From NCBI GenBank assembly GCA_016703605.1, contig JADJBU010000022.1, forward strand, positions 558,001-622,000: 64,000 nt of DNA. Reading direction: 5' to 3'. This document shows positions 23,839 through 32,483 of the stretch, piece after piece. The notes below the pieces were generated by a model. That model searched no databases. It was not told where the DNA came from and saw nothing but the letters and a program-made list of their open reading frames with translations. Position 1 is the stretch's first letter, and each line of letters begins with the position of its first letter. The position numbers were made by a program, and so were the translations under genes. Source of the DNA: Candidatus Villigracilis adiacens. Lineage in GTDB: Bacteria; Chloroflexota; Anaerolineae; Anaerolineales; Villigracilaceae.

Positions 23839-25629
23839 TCAATCTTCCAACACCGGCACAAAATCGAACTTGGTCACGTCCACCAAGCCCTTGTCTGAAA
23901 TTCTCAACTCAGGGATGACCACCAGCGCCATCAAACTCAACTGCATGTTCGGGTTGTTCAACTCGCTTCCGCACATTTTGAAACCTTCCAGCACGGTCGC
24001 GGCTTTCTTCGCCACAACGTCGGCGCGTTCGTTCGACATCAAACCCGCAATCGGGAACTCGACCTGCCCAATCACCCTGCCGTCCATCACCACGATCTGA
24101 CCGCCGCCGCAATTCGCCAGTTCGTTCGCGGCAATTGCCATGCTGGCATCGTCGTTGCCGACCACGATCATGTGATGGCTGTCGTGCGCCACCGTCGAAC
24201 CGATGGCGCATTTGCGCGTAAAGCCAAACCCGCCCACCAACCCCACCACCACCTTGCCCGTCGCCTTGTGACGTTCCACCAGCGCGATCTTCGCAATATC
24301 GCGTTTGATATCCGCTTTGACTTCGCCATCCTCAGCCTTGACCTTCATCTTTAGGTGACGAGTCGGCGCCTGATTCTCGATCACCCCGATGACATGCGCC
24401 TCGACCTCCGCCCCGTGAGCGGCTCTTGTCCGAAGGGCAAAATCCGCCGCTGTGAGTTTGCGCTTTAGATGAATGGAGTTGGTCGCCCACTTGGGATATT
24501 TGACCACCGGCAATTTGACCTGCCACTCGCCGTCTTCTGCAATGACCTGTCCCTTCGCAATCACCAGGTCGGCTTTGAAATTCATGAGGTCTTCGACCAG
24601 CAGAATATCCGCCCACCTGCCCGGAGCGATCATGCCCATCTCTTTGGTCAAACCGAAATGCTCGGCGGTGTTGATCGTCATCATCTGAATGGCGGTCATC
24701 GGGTTGAGACCTTCACTGACAGCGTGGCGAAGGACCCGGTCCATGTGACCCTCTTCGGTCAGGGTTGCGGCGTGAGAGTCGTCGGTGACGAGCAGGAATC
24801 GGCGCGAATCCAATTTCTTTTCGGTGATCGCCTTGACCTGCGCCGCGACATCGAACCAAGCCGAGCCGTAGCGCAGCATCGCTTTCATGCCCTGCCTGAC
24901 TCTTGCAATCGCATCTTCCATGCGTGTGCCTTCGTGGTCGTCCTCCGCGCCGCCAGCGACGTAACCGTGGAAGGGCAAGCCGAGATCGGGCGAAGCGTAA
25001 TGCCCGCCGATGGTCTTGCCCGCCGCATGGGTCGCGGACATTTCATCGAGCATCTTCCTGTCGCTCATGAAGACGCCGGGAAAGTTCATCATCTCGCCCA
25101 AGCCGATGATGCCTTTCCACTTCATCGCTGTGGTCACCTCTTTGGGACCGATGGAAGAGCCGGGGGTTTCGAGTCCCGGCGCGGACGGCACACAGGAAGG
25201 CATCTGCACCCAGACGTGGATGGGCTGTTTCTGGGCTTCGTCCACCATCAATTTGACGCCTTTGAGACCAAAGATATTTGCGATCTCATGCGGGTCAATG
25301 AACATGCCGGTCGTGCCGCGGACTGCCACCGCGCGGACAAACTCCGTGACCGTGACCATGCCAGACTCGACGTGCATGTGTCCGTCCATCAGACCGGGGA
25401 CGAGGTATTTCCCCTTTGCGTCAATGACCCTGGTCTTCTTGCCGACGGTATGACCCGCATCGCGCCCAACGAAGGCGATCCGTCCCTGCACGACGGCGAT
25501 GTCAATATTGGGAACGATCTCGCCGGACTGCACGCTGACCCATTTGCCATTTTTTACAACAAGGTCGGCATGGGCGCGCCCCATGGCAACGTCAACAAGC
25601 GCGGTGGTCAGTTTGGTGGAAGAGGACAT
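23839..25629 (-). CDS. ade: Adenine deaminase
   Basis: A 596-residue amidohydrolase converting adenine to hypoxanthine and ammonia. The metal site begins GLMDGHMHVESGMVT; a second ligand region is GVFMSDRKML and LLVTDDSHAATLTEEGHMDR; the C-terminal domain has VVVGLVGGFGFTRKCAIGST, VAHDSHHMIVVG and NCGGGQIVV, all characteristic of bacterial Ade. GGAGA precedes the ATG. It follows the 8-oxoguanine-deaminase-like gene by 52 bases and supplies hypoxanthine to the xanthine dehydrogenase. Confidence 0.95.
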   Translation of the reverse strand: MSSSTKLTTALVDVAMGRAHADLVVKNGKWVSVQSGEIVPNIDIAVVQGRIAFVGRDAGHTVGKKTRVIDAKGKYLVPGLMDGHMHVESGMVTVTEFVRAVAVRGTTGMFIDPHEIANIFGLKGVKLMVDEAQKQPIHVWVQMPSCVPSAPGLETPGSSIGPKEVTTAMKWKGIIGLGEMMNFPGVFMSDRKMLDEMSATHAAGKTIGGHYASPDLGLPFHGYVAGGAEDDHEGTRMEDAIARVRQGMKAMLRYGSAWFDVAAQVKAITEKKLDSRRFLLVTDDSHAATLTEEGHMDRVLRHAVSEGLNPMTAIQMMTINTAEHFGLTKEMGMIAPGRWADILLVEDLMNFKADLVIAKGQVIAEDGEWQVKLPVVKYPKWATNSIHLKRKLTAADFALRTRAAHGAEVEAHVIGVIENQAPTRHLKMKVKAEDGEVKADIKRDIAKIALVERHKATGKVVVGLVGGFGFTRKCAIGSTVAHDSHHMIVVGNDDASMAIAANELANCGGGQIVVMDGRVIGQVEFPIAGLMSNERADVVAKKAATVLEGFKMCGSELNNPNMQLSLMALVVIPELRISDKGLVDVTKFDFVPVLED

Positions 25630-25663
25630 AGAGTCTCCGTTGGAACATTGAAAAGTTGAAACA

Positions 25664-25677
25664 TTTGAACGTTCAAA
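25664..25677. promoter_or_regulatory. Palindrome TTTGAACGTTCAAA upstream of ade
   Basis: A perfect 14-bp palindrome in the 52-bp gap ahead of ade. It could be an operator, but it lies in AT-rich, repetitive DNA and differs from the TTGTC sites, so the assignment is weak. Confidence 0.35.
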
Positions 25678-25681
25678 CCTG

Positions 25682-27061
25682 CTAACCTGATAACAATCGT
25701 TTCGCCGCTTTGTTATGCTTCTCGATCAATTTTCCCTGATCTACGGTCACGAGTTGACCTTCTTTGACCACGAACCTGCCGCCGACCACGGTGTAATCCA
25801 CGTTGACGGATTGACCGAAGACAACCGCTGAGACGGGGTCATGCATTCCGGCGTAACCGAGTTTGTTTAAATTCACGGCGAAGAAGTCGGCGCATTTGCC
25901 AGCTTCCAAACTGCCGATGTCTTTGCGTCCTAAAACCGCCGCGCCGCCGCGAGTACCAAGATGCAAGGCTTCTCTCGCCGTCATCAATTTTCGATCCGGG
26001 TCGTTGGAGAGAGAATAGCCCGTCAGTCCTTCCCTGACGCGCGAGACGAGCATGGCGTTTCGCACTTCTGCAAGGAGGTGCGAGCCATCATTGGATGCAG
26101 AGCCGTCCACGCCCAAGCCGACGTTCACGCCTGCTTTGCGGTATTCCTTGACCGGAGCGATGCCCGAAGCGAGGCGCATGTTCGAAGTGGGACAATGCGC
26201 CACGCCGCAGTTATGTTTTGCAAAGATTTGAATCTCTTCGTCGTTGACCCAGACCGCGTGCGCAAACCAGACATCGTCGCCGACCCAGTCCACTTCCTGC
26301 ATGTACCCGACGGGACGATGACCGAACATCTGCATACAGAATTTTTCTTCGTCTTCAGTCTCGGCGAGATGCGTATGCAAATGAACACCATACTCACGCG
26401 CCAATTTTGCAGATTGTTTCATTAAGTCTGAAGTGACGCTGAACGGTGAGCAAGGCGCAAGCACAACTTGAGTCATCGCGCCAGGTTTGGCGTTGTGATA
26501 TTTTTCAATGAGACGCTGCGAATCTTTGAGGATGTTTTCTTCGGTGTCCACCACGCTGTCGGGTGGGAGTCCGCCCTGGGATTCGCCCAAACTCATCGAG
26601 CCGCGGGAAGCGTGAAGGCGTAGTCCAAGTTCGAGGGCGGCGGCAATCTCATCGTCAAGTTTCGAGCCGTTCGGGTAGAGGTAGAGATGGTCTGAGGCGG
26701 TGGTACAGCCCGAGAGGGCAAGTTCCGCCAGCGCTGTTTGAGTCGACGTAAAAATATCGTCGGGGTTTAATCGCGCCCAAATGGGATAGAGAGTCTTGAG
26801 CCAGTTGAAGAGGTTGGCGTCCTGCGTGGCAGGGACGGCGCGCGTGAGGGTTTGGTAAAAGTGATGATGGGTGTTGACCAAACCCGGCAGGACAACATGC
26901 CCTTTGAGGTCGAGCACTTCGTCGGCGGTGGCTGGCAAACTGGAAGTTTGCCCTACAGCTTCAATAAAGCCATCGCGGATAAAAAGACCACCTTCGGGAA
27001 TCTCCCGTTGATGGTCGTCCATGGTGAGGATGTATGCGTTTTTGATGAGGAGGGTTGTCAT
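25682..27061 (-). CDS. 8-oxoguanine deaminase-like amidohydrolase
   Basis: A 459-residue subtype-III amidohydrolase of the TrzN/AtzB/8-oxoguanine deaminase group. It shows VVLPGLVNTHHHFYQTLTR (metal HxH plus the extra His), LHTHLAETEDEE, WFAHAVWVNDEE, CPTSNMRLASGIAPV and LGVDGSASNDGSH. By similarity it deaminates 8-oxoguanine (to urate), guanine or a related ring. It is the first gene of the locus on the minus strand, and a TTGTCTGACAA site lies 36 bases upstream. Residues AVGQTSSLPATADE cover a small palindrome (26934-26952) that seems to lengthen a loop. Confidence 0.85.
   Translation of the reverse strand: MTTLLIKNAYILTMDDHQREIPEGGLFIRDGFIEAVGQTSSLPATADEVLDLKGHVVLPGLVNTHHHFYQTLTRAVPATQDANLFNWLKTLYPIWARLNPDDIFTSTQTALAELALSGCTTASDHLYLYPNGSKLDDEIAAALELGLRLHASRGSMSLGESQGGLPPDSVVDTEENILKDSQRLIEKYHNAKPGAMTQVVLAPCSPFSVTSDLMKQSAKLAREYGVHLHTHLAETEDEEKFCMQMFGHRPVGYMQEVDWVGDDVWFAHAVWVNDEEIQIFAKHNCGVAHCPTSNMRLASGIAPVKEYRKAGVNVGLGVDGSASNDGSHLLAEVRNAMLVSRVREGLTGYSLSNDPDRKLMTAREALHLGTRGGAAVLGRKDIGSLEAGKCADFFAVNLNKLGYAGMHDPVSAVVFGQSVNVDYTVVGGRFVVKEGQLVTVDQGKLIEKHNKAAKRLLSG
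26934..26952. repeat. Small palindrome GGCAAAC-N5-GTTTGCC inside a CDS
   Basis: Seven-base perfect arms with a 5-base loop, read in frame as QTSSLPA in the deaminase. The form matches the short hairpins scattered in the window. Confidence 0.6.
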
Positions 27062-27097
27062 TGGCTCTCAGCCTACAGCCATTGGCTGCGCACAAAT

Positions 27098-27108
27098 TTG
27101 TCTGACAA
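27098..27108. promoter_or_regulatory. Candidate GntR/HutC operator upstream of the purine locus
   Basis: TTGTCTGACAA is a perfect inverted repeat (TTGTC-T-GACAA) 36 bases before the first gene of the minus-strand purine cluster. It resembles the site at 16327-16338. Confidence 0.5.
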
Positions 27109-27179
27109 CTCAGAGTGTAGCAAAAAAGGGGAAGGATGTCAATTCGGGATTTGACATGCTACAATTTTGCAATCTGACC

Positions 27180-27260
27180 TCTCCCCCGCCTCCCCCAAGG
27201 GGGAGGAGCCAAACAGGTGGTAACTAAAATGGATATAAATTTCTGGAACGCAACACAAAA
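27180..27260 (+). repeat. Direct repeat, left copy, flanking the DUF5674 cassette
   Basis: It contains a C-rich/G-rich hairpin (CTCCCCC...GGGGGAG) followed by CAGGTGGTAACTAAAATGG, ATATAAATTTC and ACGCAACACAAAAC. The right copy is at 27966-28047 with few changes. Each copy encodes a short stub beginning M(D/N)INF(W/R)NATQN. Confidence 0.8.
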
Positions 27261-27279
27261 CGAAAACCAAGGGACTTAA

Positions 27280-27615
27280 ATGATACATACCTTACGCGAA
27301 AAAGCTTCTCAAAACCAAGTAAAAGAAATGCTCCAAGAATATGACACTATGATCAAAATCGTGGTGGATATTCGCCAGCGAGTGTTATCTGGCGGCGGCG
27401 AGATGCATGCGGATTGCGAATCACTTTTACTGGAAAACGGAAGCGAACAAGATGACCTTTGGGGCGCAAACTGGTATCCGCTTGAACAGCGTATTGCATT
27501 TGAATCCCTGATCAACATCCGCCCACGTTTGGGAAATCGTAATATCTTGATTCAGGATGAAAATATACGCAAGCAAGTTGAAGAAATTACCCGACACATT
27601 TTGGGAGATCGTTAA
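27280..27615 (+). CDS. DUF5674 family protein
   Basis: A 111-residue protein matching DUF5674 by its core: MIKIVVDIRQRVLSGGGEMH, ADCESLLLENGS, DDLWGANWYP and FESLINIRPRLGNR. The ordered acidic and histidine residues (GEMHADCE) suggest a metal or catalytic site, but the family has no known role. The stop overlaps the next ATG by one base (TAATG), giving a two-gene cassette. The pair is bordered by direct repeats of about 80 bp. Confidence 0.8.
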   Translation: MIHTLREKASQNQVKEMLQEYDTMIKIVVDIRQRVLSGGGEMHADCESLLLENGSEQDDLWGANWYPLEQRIAFESLINIRPRLGNRNILIQDENIRKQVEEITRHILGDR

Positions 27616-27959
27616 TGGTAAACAAAGAAAAACTTCACCAAAGATTTATGCGCGATCCTTTAGATAGAAGGCTGGGTGGGCTTGCCGCTACACTCGGCAG
27701 GATTTCATCCAGCGCAAGGGACTCGAACACCCCAAACACTGTCTCTGATTTGCTCGATGAAGCCAAACATCTCATCGAATGGACTGCAGCGGATACAGAC
27801 AGTGAAGTAGCCGCCGAGCTTGTTCAAATACAGCGGTTGATCACGCTATGGCAAAAATCATGGGAAAGCGTCTATAAAGAAAAATCCCAACGCATCTTAT
27901 TGGCTACACAGGCGAAGGAATGGTCGGATAAAACTTTGCAGAGTTCGGGGTTGATCTAA
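27615..27959 (+). CDS. Small helical hypothetical protein, DUF5674 partner
   Basis: A 114-residue, mostly helical soluble protein (FMRDPLDRRLGGLAATLGRI; then HLIEWTAADTDSEVAAELVQ; ending AKEWSDKTLQSSGLI). I do not recognise the family. The start overlaps the DUF5674 stop by one base, so they are translated together. A regulatory or antitoxin-like pairing is possible, but nothing in the sequence shows it. Confidence 0.65.
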   Translation: MVNKEKLHQRFMRDPLDRRLGGLAATLGRISSSARDSNTPNTVSDLLDEAKHLIEWTAADTDSEVAAELVQIQRLITLWQKSWESVYKEKSQRILLATQAKEWSDKTLQSSGLI

Positions 27960-27965
27960 AAAACA

Positions 27966-28047
27966 AACCCCTCTCCCGTCTCCCCTGAAGGGGAGAAGCT
28001 AATCAGGTGGTAACCAAAATGAATATAAATTTCCGAAACGCAACACA
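27966..28047 (+). repeat. Direct repeat, right copy, flanking the DUF5674 cassette
   Basis: It matches the left copy at 27180-27260: hairpin CTCTCCCGTCTCCCCTGAAG, then CAGGTGGTAACCAAAATGA, ATATAAATTTC and ACGCAACACAAAAC. About 140 bases without a recognisable gene follow before the tandem array. Confidence 0.8.
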
Positions 28048-28192
28048 AAACAAAAGCCATTCACGAATGCACCAGACAATATTTCATCCCAACTTTTCAT
28101 TCAACCAGACTTCAACTTTCCCAGTTGACAGCCCAGACCCCTCCCCGCTCGCCCCCGTATGGGGGTTAGGGGAGGCAGGGAGAGGTTAACCA

Positions 28193-29572
28193 TGCCTAAA
28201 GACCAAGCCTATCTCGAAGCTGAAATGAAAATCAACAACCAACACCCAAGACCTGACAGGTTTCCACGATACGCTCGCAAACCCGAATCCCATTCCCCGC
28301 AAGCGACTTGGTTAAACAAGGCTCTAATGAAACCTGTCAGGTCTGTACCCACCCACCCCAAAGGCGGATAACATGCCAAAAGACAAAGCATATCAACAAG
28401 CCGAACAAAAAATCGCACAAGCCCTGCAATCGGGCGCAACGGAACCAACACCCAAGACCTGACAGGTTTCCGCGTGACGCTCGCAAACCCGAATCCCGTT
28501 CCCCGCACGCGACTCGGTTAAACAAGGCTCTAATGAAACCTGTCAGGTCTGTACCCACCCACCCCAAAGGCGGATAACATGCCAAAAGACAAAGCATATC
28601 AACAAGCCGAACAAAAAATCCAACAAGCCCTGCAATCGGGCGGGTTCCCAAAAAGACCTGACAGGTTTCCGCGTGACGCTCGCAAACCCGAATCCCGTTC
28701 CCCGCACGCGACTCGGTTAAACAAGGCTCTAATGAAACCTGTCAGGTCTGTACCCACCCACCCCAAAGGCGGATAACATGCCAAAAGACAAAGCATATCA
28801 ACAAGCCGAACAAAAAATCCAACAAGCCCTGCAATCGGGCGGGTTCCCAAAAGACCTGACAGGTTTCCACGTGACGCCCGCAAACCCGAATCCCGTTCCC
28901 CGCAAGCGACTTGGTTAAACAAGGCTCTAATGAAACCTGTCAGGTCTGTACCCACCCACCCCAAAGGCGGATAACATGCCAAAAGACAAAGCATATCAAC
29001 AAGCCGAACAAAAAATCCAACAAGCCCTGCAATCGGGCGGGTTCCCAAAAAGACCTGACAGGTTTCCACGTGACGCCCGCAAACCCGAATCCCGTTCCCC
29101 GCACGCGACTTGGTTAAACAAGGCTCTAATGAAACCTGTCAGGTCTGTACCCACCCACCCCAAAGGCGGATAACATGGCAAAAGATAAAGCCTATCTCGA
29201 AGCCGAACAAAAAATCCAACAAGCCCTGCAATCGGGCGGGTTCCCAAAAAGACCTGACAGGTTTCCACGTGACGCCCGCAAACCCGAATCCCGTTCCCCG
29301 CACGCGACTTGGTTAAACAAGGCTCTAATGAAACCTGTCAGGTCTGTACCCACCCACCCAAAAGGCGGATAACATGCCAAAAGACAAAGCATATCAACAA
29401 GCCGAACAAAAAATCGCACAAGCCCTGCAATCGGGCGGGTTCCCAAAAAGACCTGACAGGTTTCCACGATACGCTCGCAAACCCGAATCCCGTTCCCCGC
29501 ACGCGACTCGGTTAAACAAGGCTCTAATGAAACCTGTCAGGTCTGTACCCACCCACCCAAAAGGCGGATAAC
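28193..29572 (+). repeat. Tandem array of about 199-bp units: gene start plus palindromic element
   Basis: Seven consecutive units begin at 28193, 28373, 28579, 28778, 28976, 29175 and 29374 (spacings 180, 206, 199, 198, 199, 199, 199) and run into the gene start at 29573. Each unit has a ribosome site (AAAGGCGG), an ATG and about 21 codons of the downstream LRR gene (MPKDKAYQQAEQKIQQALQS). Then comes a segment of about 95 bp bounded by AGACCTGACAGGTTT and its complement AAACCTGTCAGGTCT, and finally a C-rich TACCCACCCACCCCA tail. Five units form a near-identical 65-codon ORF ending next to the following ATG; two are frameshifted or differ at the junction. Confidence 0.93.
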
Positions 29573-29857
29573 ATGCCAAAAGACAAAGCATATCAACAAG
29601 CCGAACAAAAAATCCAACAAGCCCTGCAATCGGGCGCAACGGAACTTAACCTCCTTGACATGAAGTTAACCGAATTGCCAGGATCAATTGGTCAACTCAC
29701 GCAGTTGACAGAACTGGATCTCTCCAACAACCAACTGACGACCTTGCCTGACTCGCTGGGACAACTCACGCAGTTGACAACACTGGATCTCTCCAACAAC
29801 CAACTGACCCTGCCAGACTGGCTGGGAAAATTCACGCAATATTCCAACAACGACTAA
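29573..29857 (+). pseudogene. N-terminal LRR portion of a split Roco gene
   Basis: This 94-codon frame starts with the full version of the amplified 5' segment and continues into leucine-rich repeats (LTELPGSIGQLTQLTELDLS, then NNQLTTLPDSLGQLTQLTTL). The last repeat is damaged (NNQLTLPDW lacks one residue) and the frame ends at TAA 29855-29857. The same frame reopens at once and leads into the Roco protein at 29879, so a nonsense change or paired indels have probably split one gene. Translation of the short LRR piece alone remains possible. Confidence 0.75.
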
Positions 29858-29878
29858 TCCTCTGGGAAATCTAACCAG

Positions 29879-32422
29879 TTGACAATGGTAGCTTTCCAAA
29901 AACCAATGACGCTCCATAATTTGGAATCAATAGATATAGGTAATGGCGGTCAGGGCTTGCCTTCTTGGCTGATTGATAGAGATGATGGCTATCAAATCAG
30001 ATCAAATCAAATAGAATATTTACCAGATTTAAGCCATCTTAAAAAATTAAACAGTATTTACGCTTATGAGTGCAAACTCTCTGATCTTCCTCCTTCCCTC
30101 GCACAACTTGAGAATTTGAAAGAACTCGACCTCAACAGCAACCCCCTCAACCCCGCCCTGCAAAGCGCATACGACCAAGGTCTGGACGCACTCAAGGCAT
30201 ACCTCCGCAGTCTCGAACAAAACGCCGAACCGCTCTACGAAGCCAAACTGGTGCTGGTCGGCGAAGGCAACGTCGGCAAGACCACGCTTTTAAAGGCGTT
30301 GAAAAGTGACAAGGGAGAAGGGGCGCCTAGGCAGGGCGAACCGACGACCCACGGGGTGGAGATCGATATTCATGGGTTGAAGTTGCCCCACCCTGAAAAA
30401 GACGGCATCGAAATCCAACTCAACGCCTGGGATTTCGGCGGGCAGGATGTCTACCGCGTCACGCACCAGTTCTTCTTCAGCCGCCGCTCGCTCTACCTGC
30501 TGGTCTGGGAGCCGCGCCGCGGCGTCCAGCAGGGTCAGGTCGAAGACTGGCTGAACATGATCCGCCTGCGGGTCGGCGACGATGCGCGCGTCATCATCGT
30601 CTCCACGCACTGCAAAACGGGCGAGCGCATCGCGCGCATCGACCAGCCCGTCTTCAAACAGCAATACGGCGACATGATCGTCGGCTTTCACGAAGTGGAC
30701 AGCCTCGTCCCCGACTCCGCCACAGGCGAGATGGTCGGCATCGCCGAATTGAAAAAGATTATCGCCGAACACGCCTCAAAACTGGATCAAATGGGGATGG
30801 GATTCAACCGCGACTGGAAAGCCGCCCGCGACGAACTGCTTGCCCGCCCCGAACCGCGCATCTCTTTCGACGCCTTTAGCGGAGTCTGCGCCGCACGCGG
30901 CTTGAGCGGAATCGACACCGAGACCCTCGCCCACCTTATGCACGACCTCGGCTACATCGTCCACTACTCTGACGACGAAAAACTGCGCGACGATGTCATC
31001 CTCAAACCCGAATGGCTCACCAAAGCCATCGGCTTCGTCCTCGAAGACCGCAAGACCCAGGAGTTGGACGGCATTCTGCCCGATAATCGCTTGTTCCAAG
31101 TCTGGCACGATCATCCATTTGAAAATGAAGAACGCTACAAACCTGAACTTTACCCATTTTTCCTGCACTTGATGAAAAAGTACGATGTCATGTATCGCTT
31201 GCCTGATGATCGTAAAGCGAGTCTCGTCGCCCAGCATGTGCCACAGGTGCGCCCTGAACTTCCGTGGATTCCAGAACAAGAACCACCTAAAAACCAACGC
31301 CGCATTGGACTGGTCTGCTCGATGGAAGAAGACCCACCTGGCTTGGTTCCGTGGATGATCGTTCGCACACATGATTATGCCGTCGAACAAAACAACCACC
31401 GATTACATTGGCAAAAAGGGATGTTCCTGCGTCACGCACAGCACGGCGAAGCCATGCTCGAAAAACGCGGTAATGAATTTCACGTGTACACCCAGGGACA
31501 ATGGCCCGAGTATCTAATGAACATCATGCAAAATACTCTCGAAAAATTGATCGCCGAGAGTTGGCCCGGCTTGAAAGACCGCTATCGCTTCATGGTTCCC
31601 TGCCCCGAAGTCATTGACGACCAACCGTGCAAAGGACGCTTCAACATTCACGCCTTGCGTCAATTTTTAGCGGAAGGCGATTCGTCAGTCCGTTGTCAGG
31701 AATGTTCCAAAAGGCATTCCATTGCCGAGCTTTTATTGGGCTTCGAAGAGCGCAGTGTTGATACTCAACTACGCGAGATCAACGAAAAGCTCGATGGCAT
31801 GGATAGCCGAATCGCCAACTACTTCATGGCAACCATGCGCGCCATCGCCGACGAAGCCAAAAGCGGTCCACGCTTGTTCACCTTCCGCTCGCGGGATGCC
31901 GGGCTTTCACCAAAACAGATCTTCGCCCGCCCGATTTCCTTGCAACTCTGGTGTGAAGCCGAAGGATGTCAACATCCCATCATTGATAATGGGAAAGGCT
32001 TGTATTCCATTGACCAGCCGCATGATTGGGTGATGAAGATCGCGCCGTATGCAAACATGGCGTTGGAGATTTTGAAGACCGTTGCGCCTATCGCAGGTCC
32101 CGCAATCAATAGCTTCTTCGGGGCCAAAACAACTGAAAAGTTAGGTATCGCCGATCACTTGAGTTTGGCAAGCGCCGTTCTTGGAAAAGTGCCGGATGAG
32201 ATCAAAACGCCGGACAAACCAATGCTGCAACGCGGCATGGTCAGCGAACCGGAGCGTTCCGGCATCCTCGCCCTGCATCGCCTGCTCAACGAACTCGACC
32301 CGAATCAAGAAAACCTTGGCTTGCATCGCGTCGCCACCTACACCGGTGATTACCGCTGGCTGTGTAAACGTCACTATGACGCCTATCAGCCAAATATCCC
32401 GGATGTGATCAATGGAAAGTAG
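29879..32422 (+). CDS. Roco protein: LRR remnant, Roc GTPase, COR domain
   Basis: An 847-residue protein. Residues about 45-92 are two degraded LRRs. The Roc GTPase domain (about 120-290) has the P-loop GEGNVGKTT (128-136), the switch II WDFGGQD (184-190) and VSTHCK (241-246) where NKxD is expected. The COR domain covers about 310-560 (KPEWLTKAIGFVLEDRK). It is followed by a region with paired cysteines (PCPEVIDDQPCKGRF and RCQECSKRHS) and a hydrophobic segment near the C-terminus. Bacterial Roco proteins are dimeric G proteins; some are proposed to take part in stress or cell-death responses. The first codons here follow a stop in the same frame, so the natural protein probably began at 29573. 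Confidence 0.88.
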   Translation: MTMVAFQKPMTLHNLESIDIGNGGQGLPSWLIDRDDGYQIRSNQIEYLPDLSHLKKLNSIYAYECKLSDLPPSLAQLENLKELDLNSNPLNPALQSAYDQGLDALKAYLRSLEQNAEPLYEAKLVLVGEGNVGKTTLLKALKSDKGEGAPRQGEPTTHGVEIDIHGLKLPHPEKDGIEIQLNAWDFGGQDVYRVTHQFFFSRRSLYLLVWEPRRGVQQGQVEDWLNMIRLRVGDDARVIIVSTHCKTGERIARIDQPVFKQQYGDMIVGFHEVDSLVPDSATGEMVGIAELKKIIAEHASKLDQMGMGFNRDWKAARDELLARPEPRISFDAFSGVCAARGLSGIDTETLAHLMHDLGYIVHYSDDEKLRDDVILKPEWLTKAIGFVLEDRKTQELDGILPDNRLFQVWHDHPFENEERYKPELYPFFLHLMKKYDVMYRLPDDRKASLVAQHVPQVRPELPWIPEQEPPKNQRRIGLVCSMEEDPPGLVPWMIVRTHDYAVEQNNHRLHWQKGMFLRHAQHGEAMLEKRGNEFHVYTQGQWPEYLMNIMQNTLEKLIAESWPGLKDRYRFMVPCPEVIDDQPCKGRFNIHALRQFLAEGDSSVRCQECSKRHSIAELLLGFEERSVDTQLREINEKLDGMDSRIANYFMATMRAIADEAKSGPRLFTFRSRDAGLSPKQIFARPISLQLWCEAEGCQHPIIDNGKGLYSIDQPHDWVMKIAPYANMALEILKTVAPIAGPAINSFFGAKTTEKLGIADHLSLASAVLGKVPDEIKTPDKPMLQRGMVSEPERSGILALHRLLNELDPNQENLGLHRVATYTGDYRWLCKRHYDAYQPNIPDVINGK

Positions 32423-32428
32423 AAACCA

Positions 32429-32461
32429 AAGAGACAGTCACCTGCGAGGTGACTGTCTCTT
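32429..32461 (+). terminator. Hairpin downstream of the Roco gene
   Basis: AAGAGACAGTCACCT and its complement form a 15-bp perfect stem with a GCG loop, just after the Roco stop and 23 bases before the convergent gene. The U-run is weak (TTAAATT). Confidence 0.7.
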
Positions 32462-32483
32462 AAATTCCAGTTTTGTCTAAAAT

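Noticed and set aside
24469..25659. 396-codon plus-strand ORF
   Set aside because: It is antisense to adenine deaminase, His/Asp-rich as expected from a shadow frame.
27062..27279. Small protein genes in the gap upstream of the deaminase
   Set aside because: The only short frames cross hairpins and repeats, without ribosome sites or similarity.
28579..29571. Row of genuine 65-residue proteins
   Set aside because: Some units are frameshifted or differ at the junction, and the residues after the gene fragment are translations of a palindromic element, so selection for coding is doubtful.
28193..29572. CRISPR-like regular repeats
   Set aside because: Units are about 199 bp, nearly identical throughout and lack variable spacers; they are gene-start duplications with a palindromic element.
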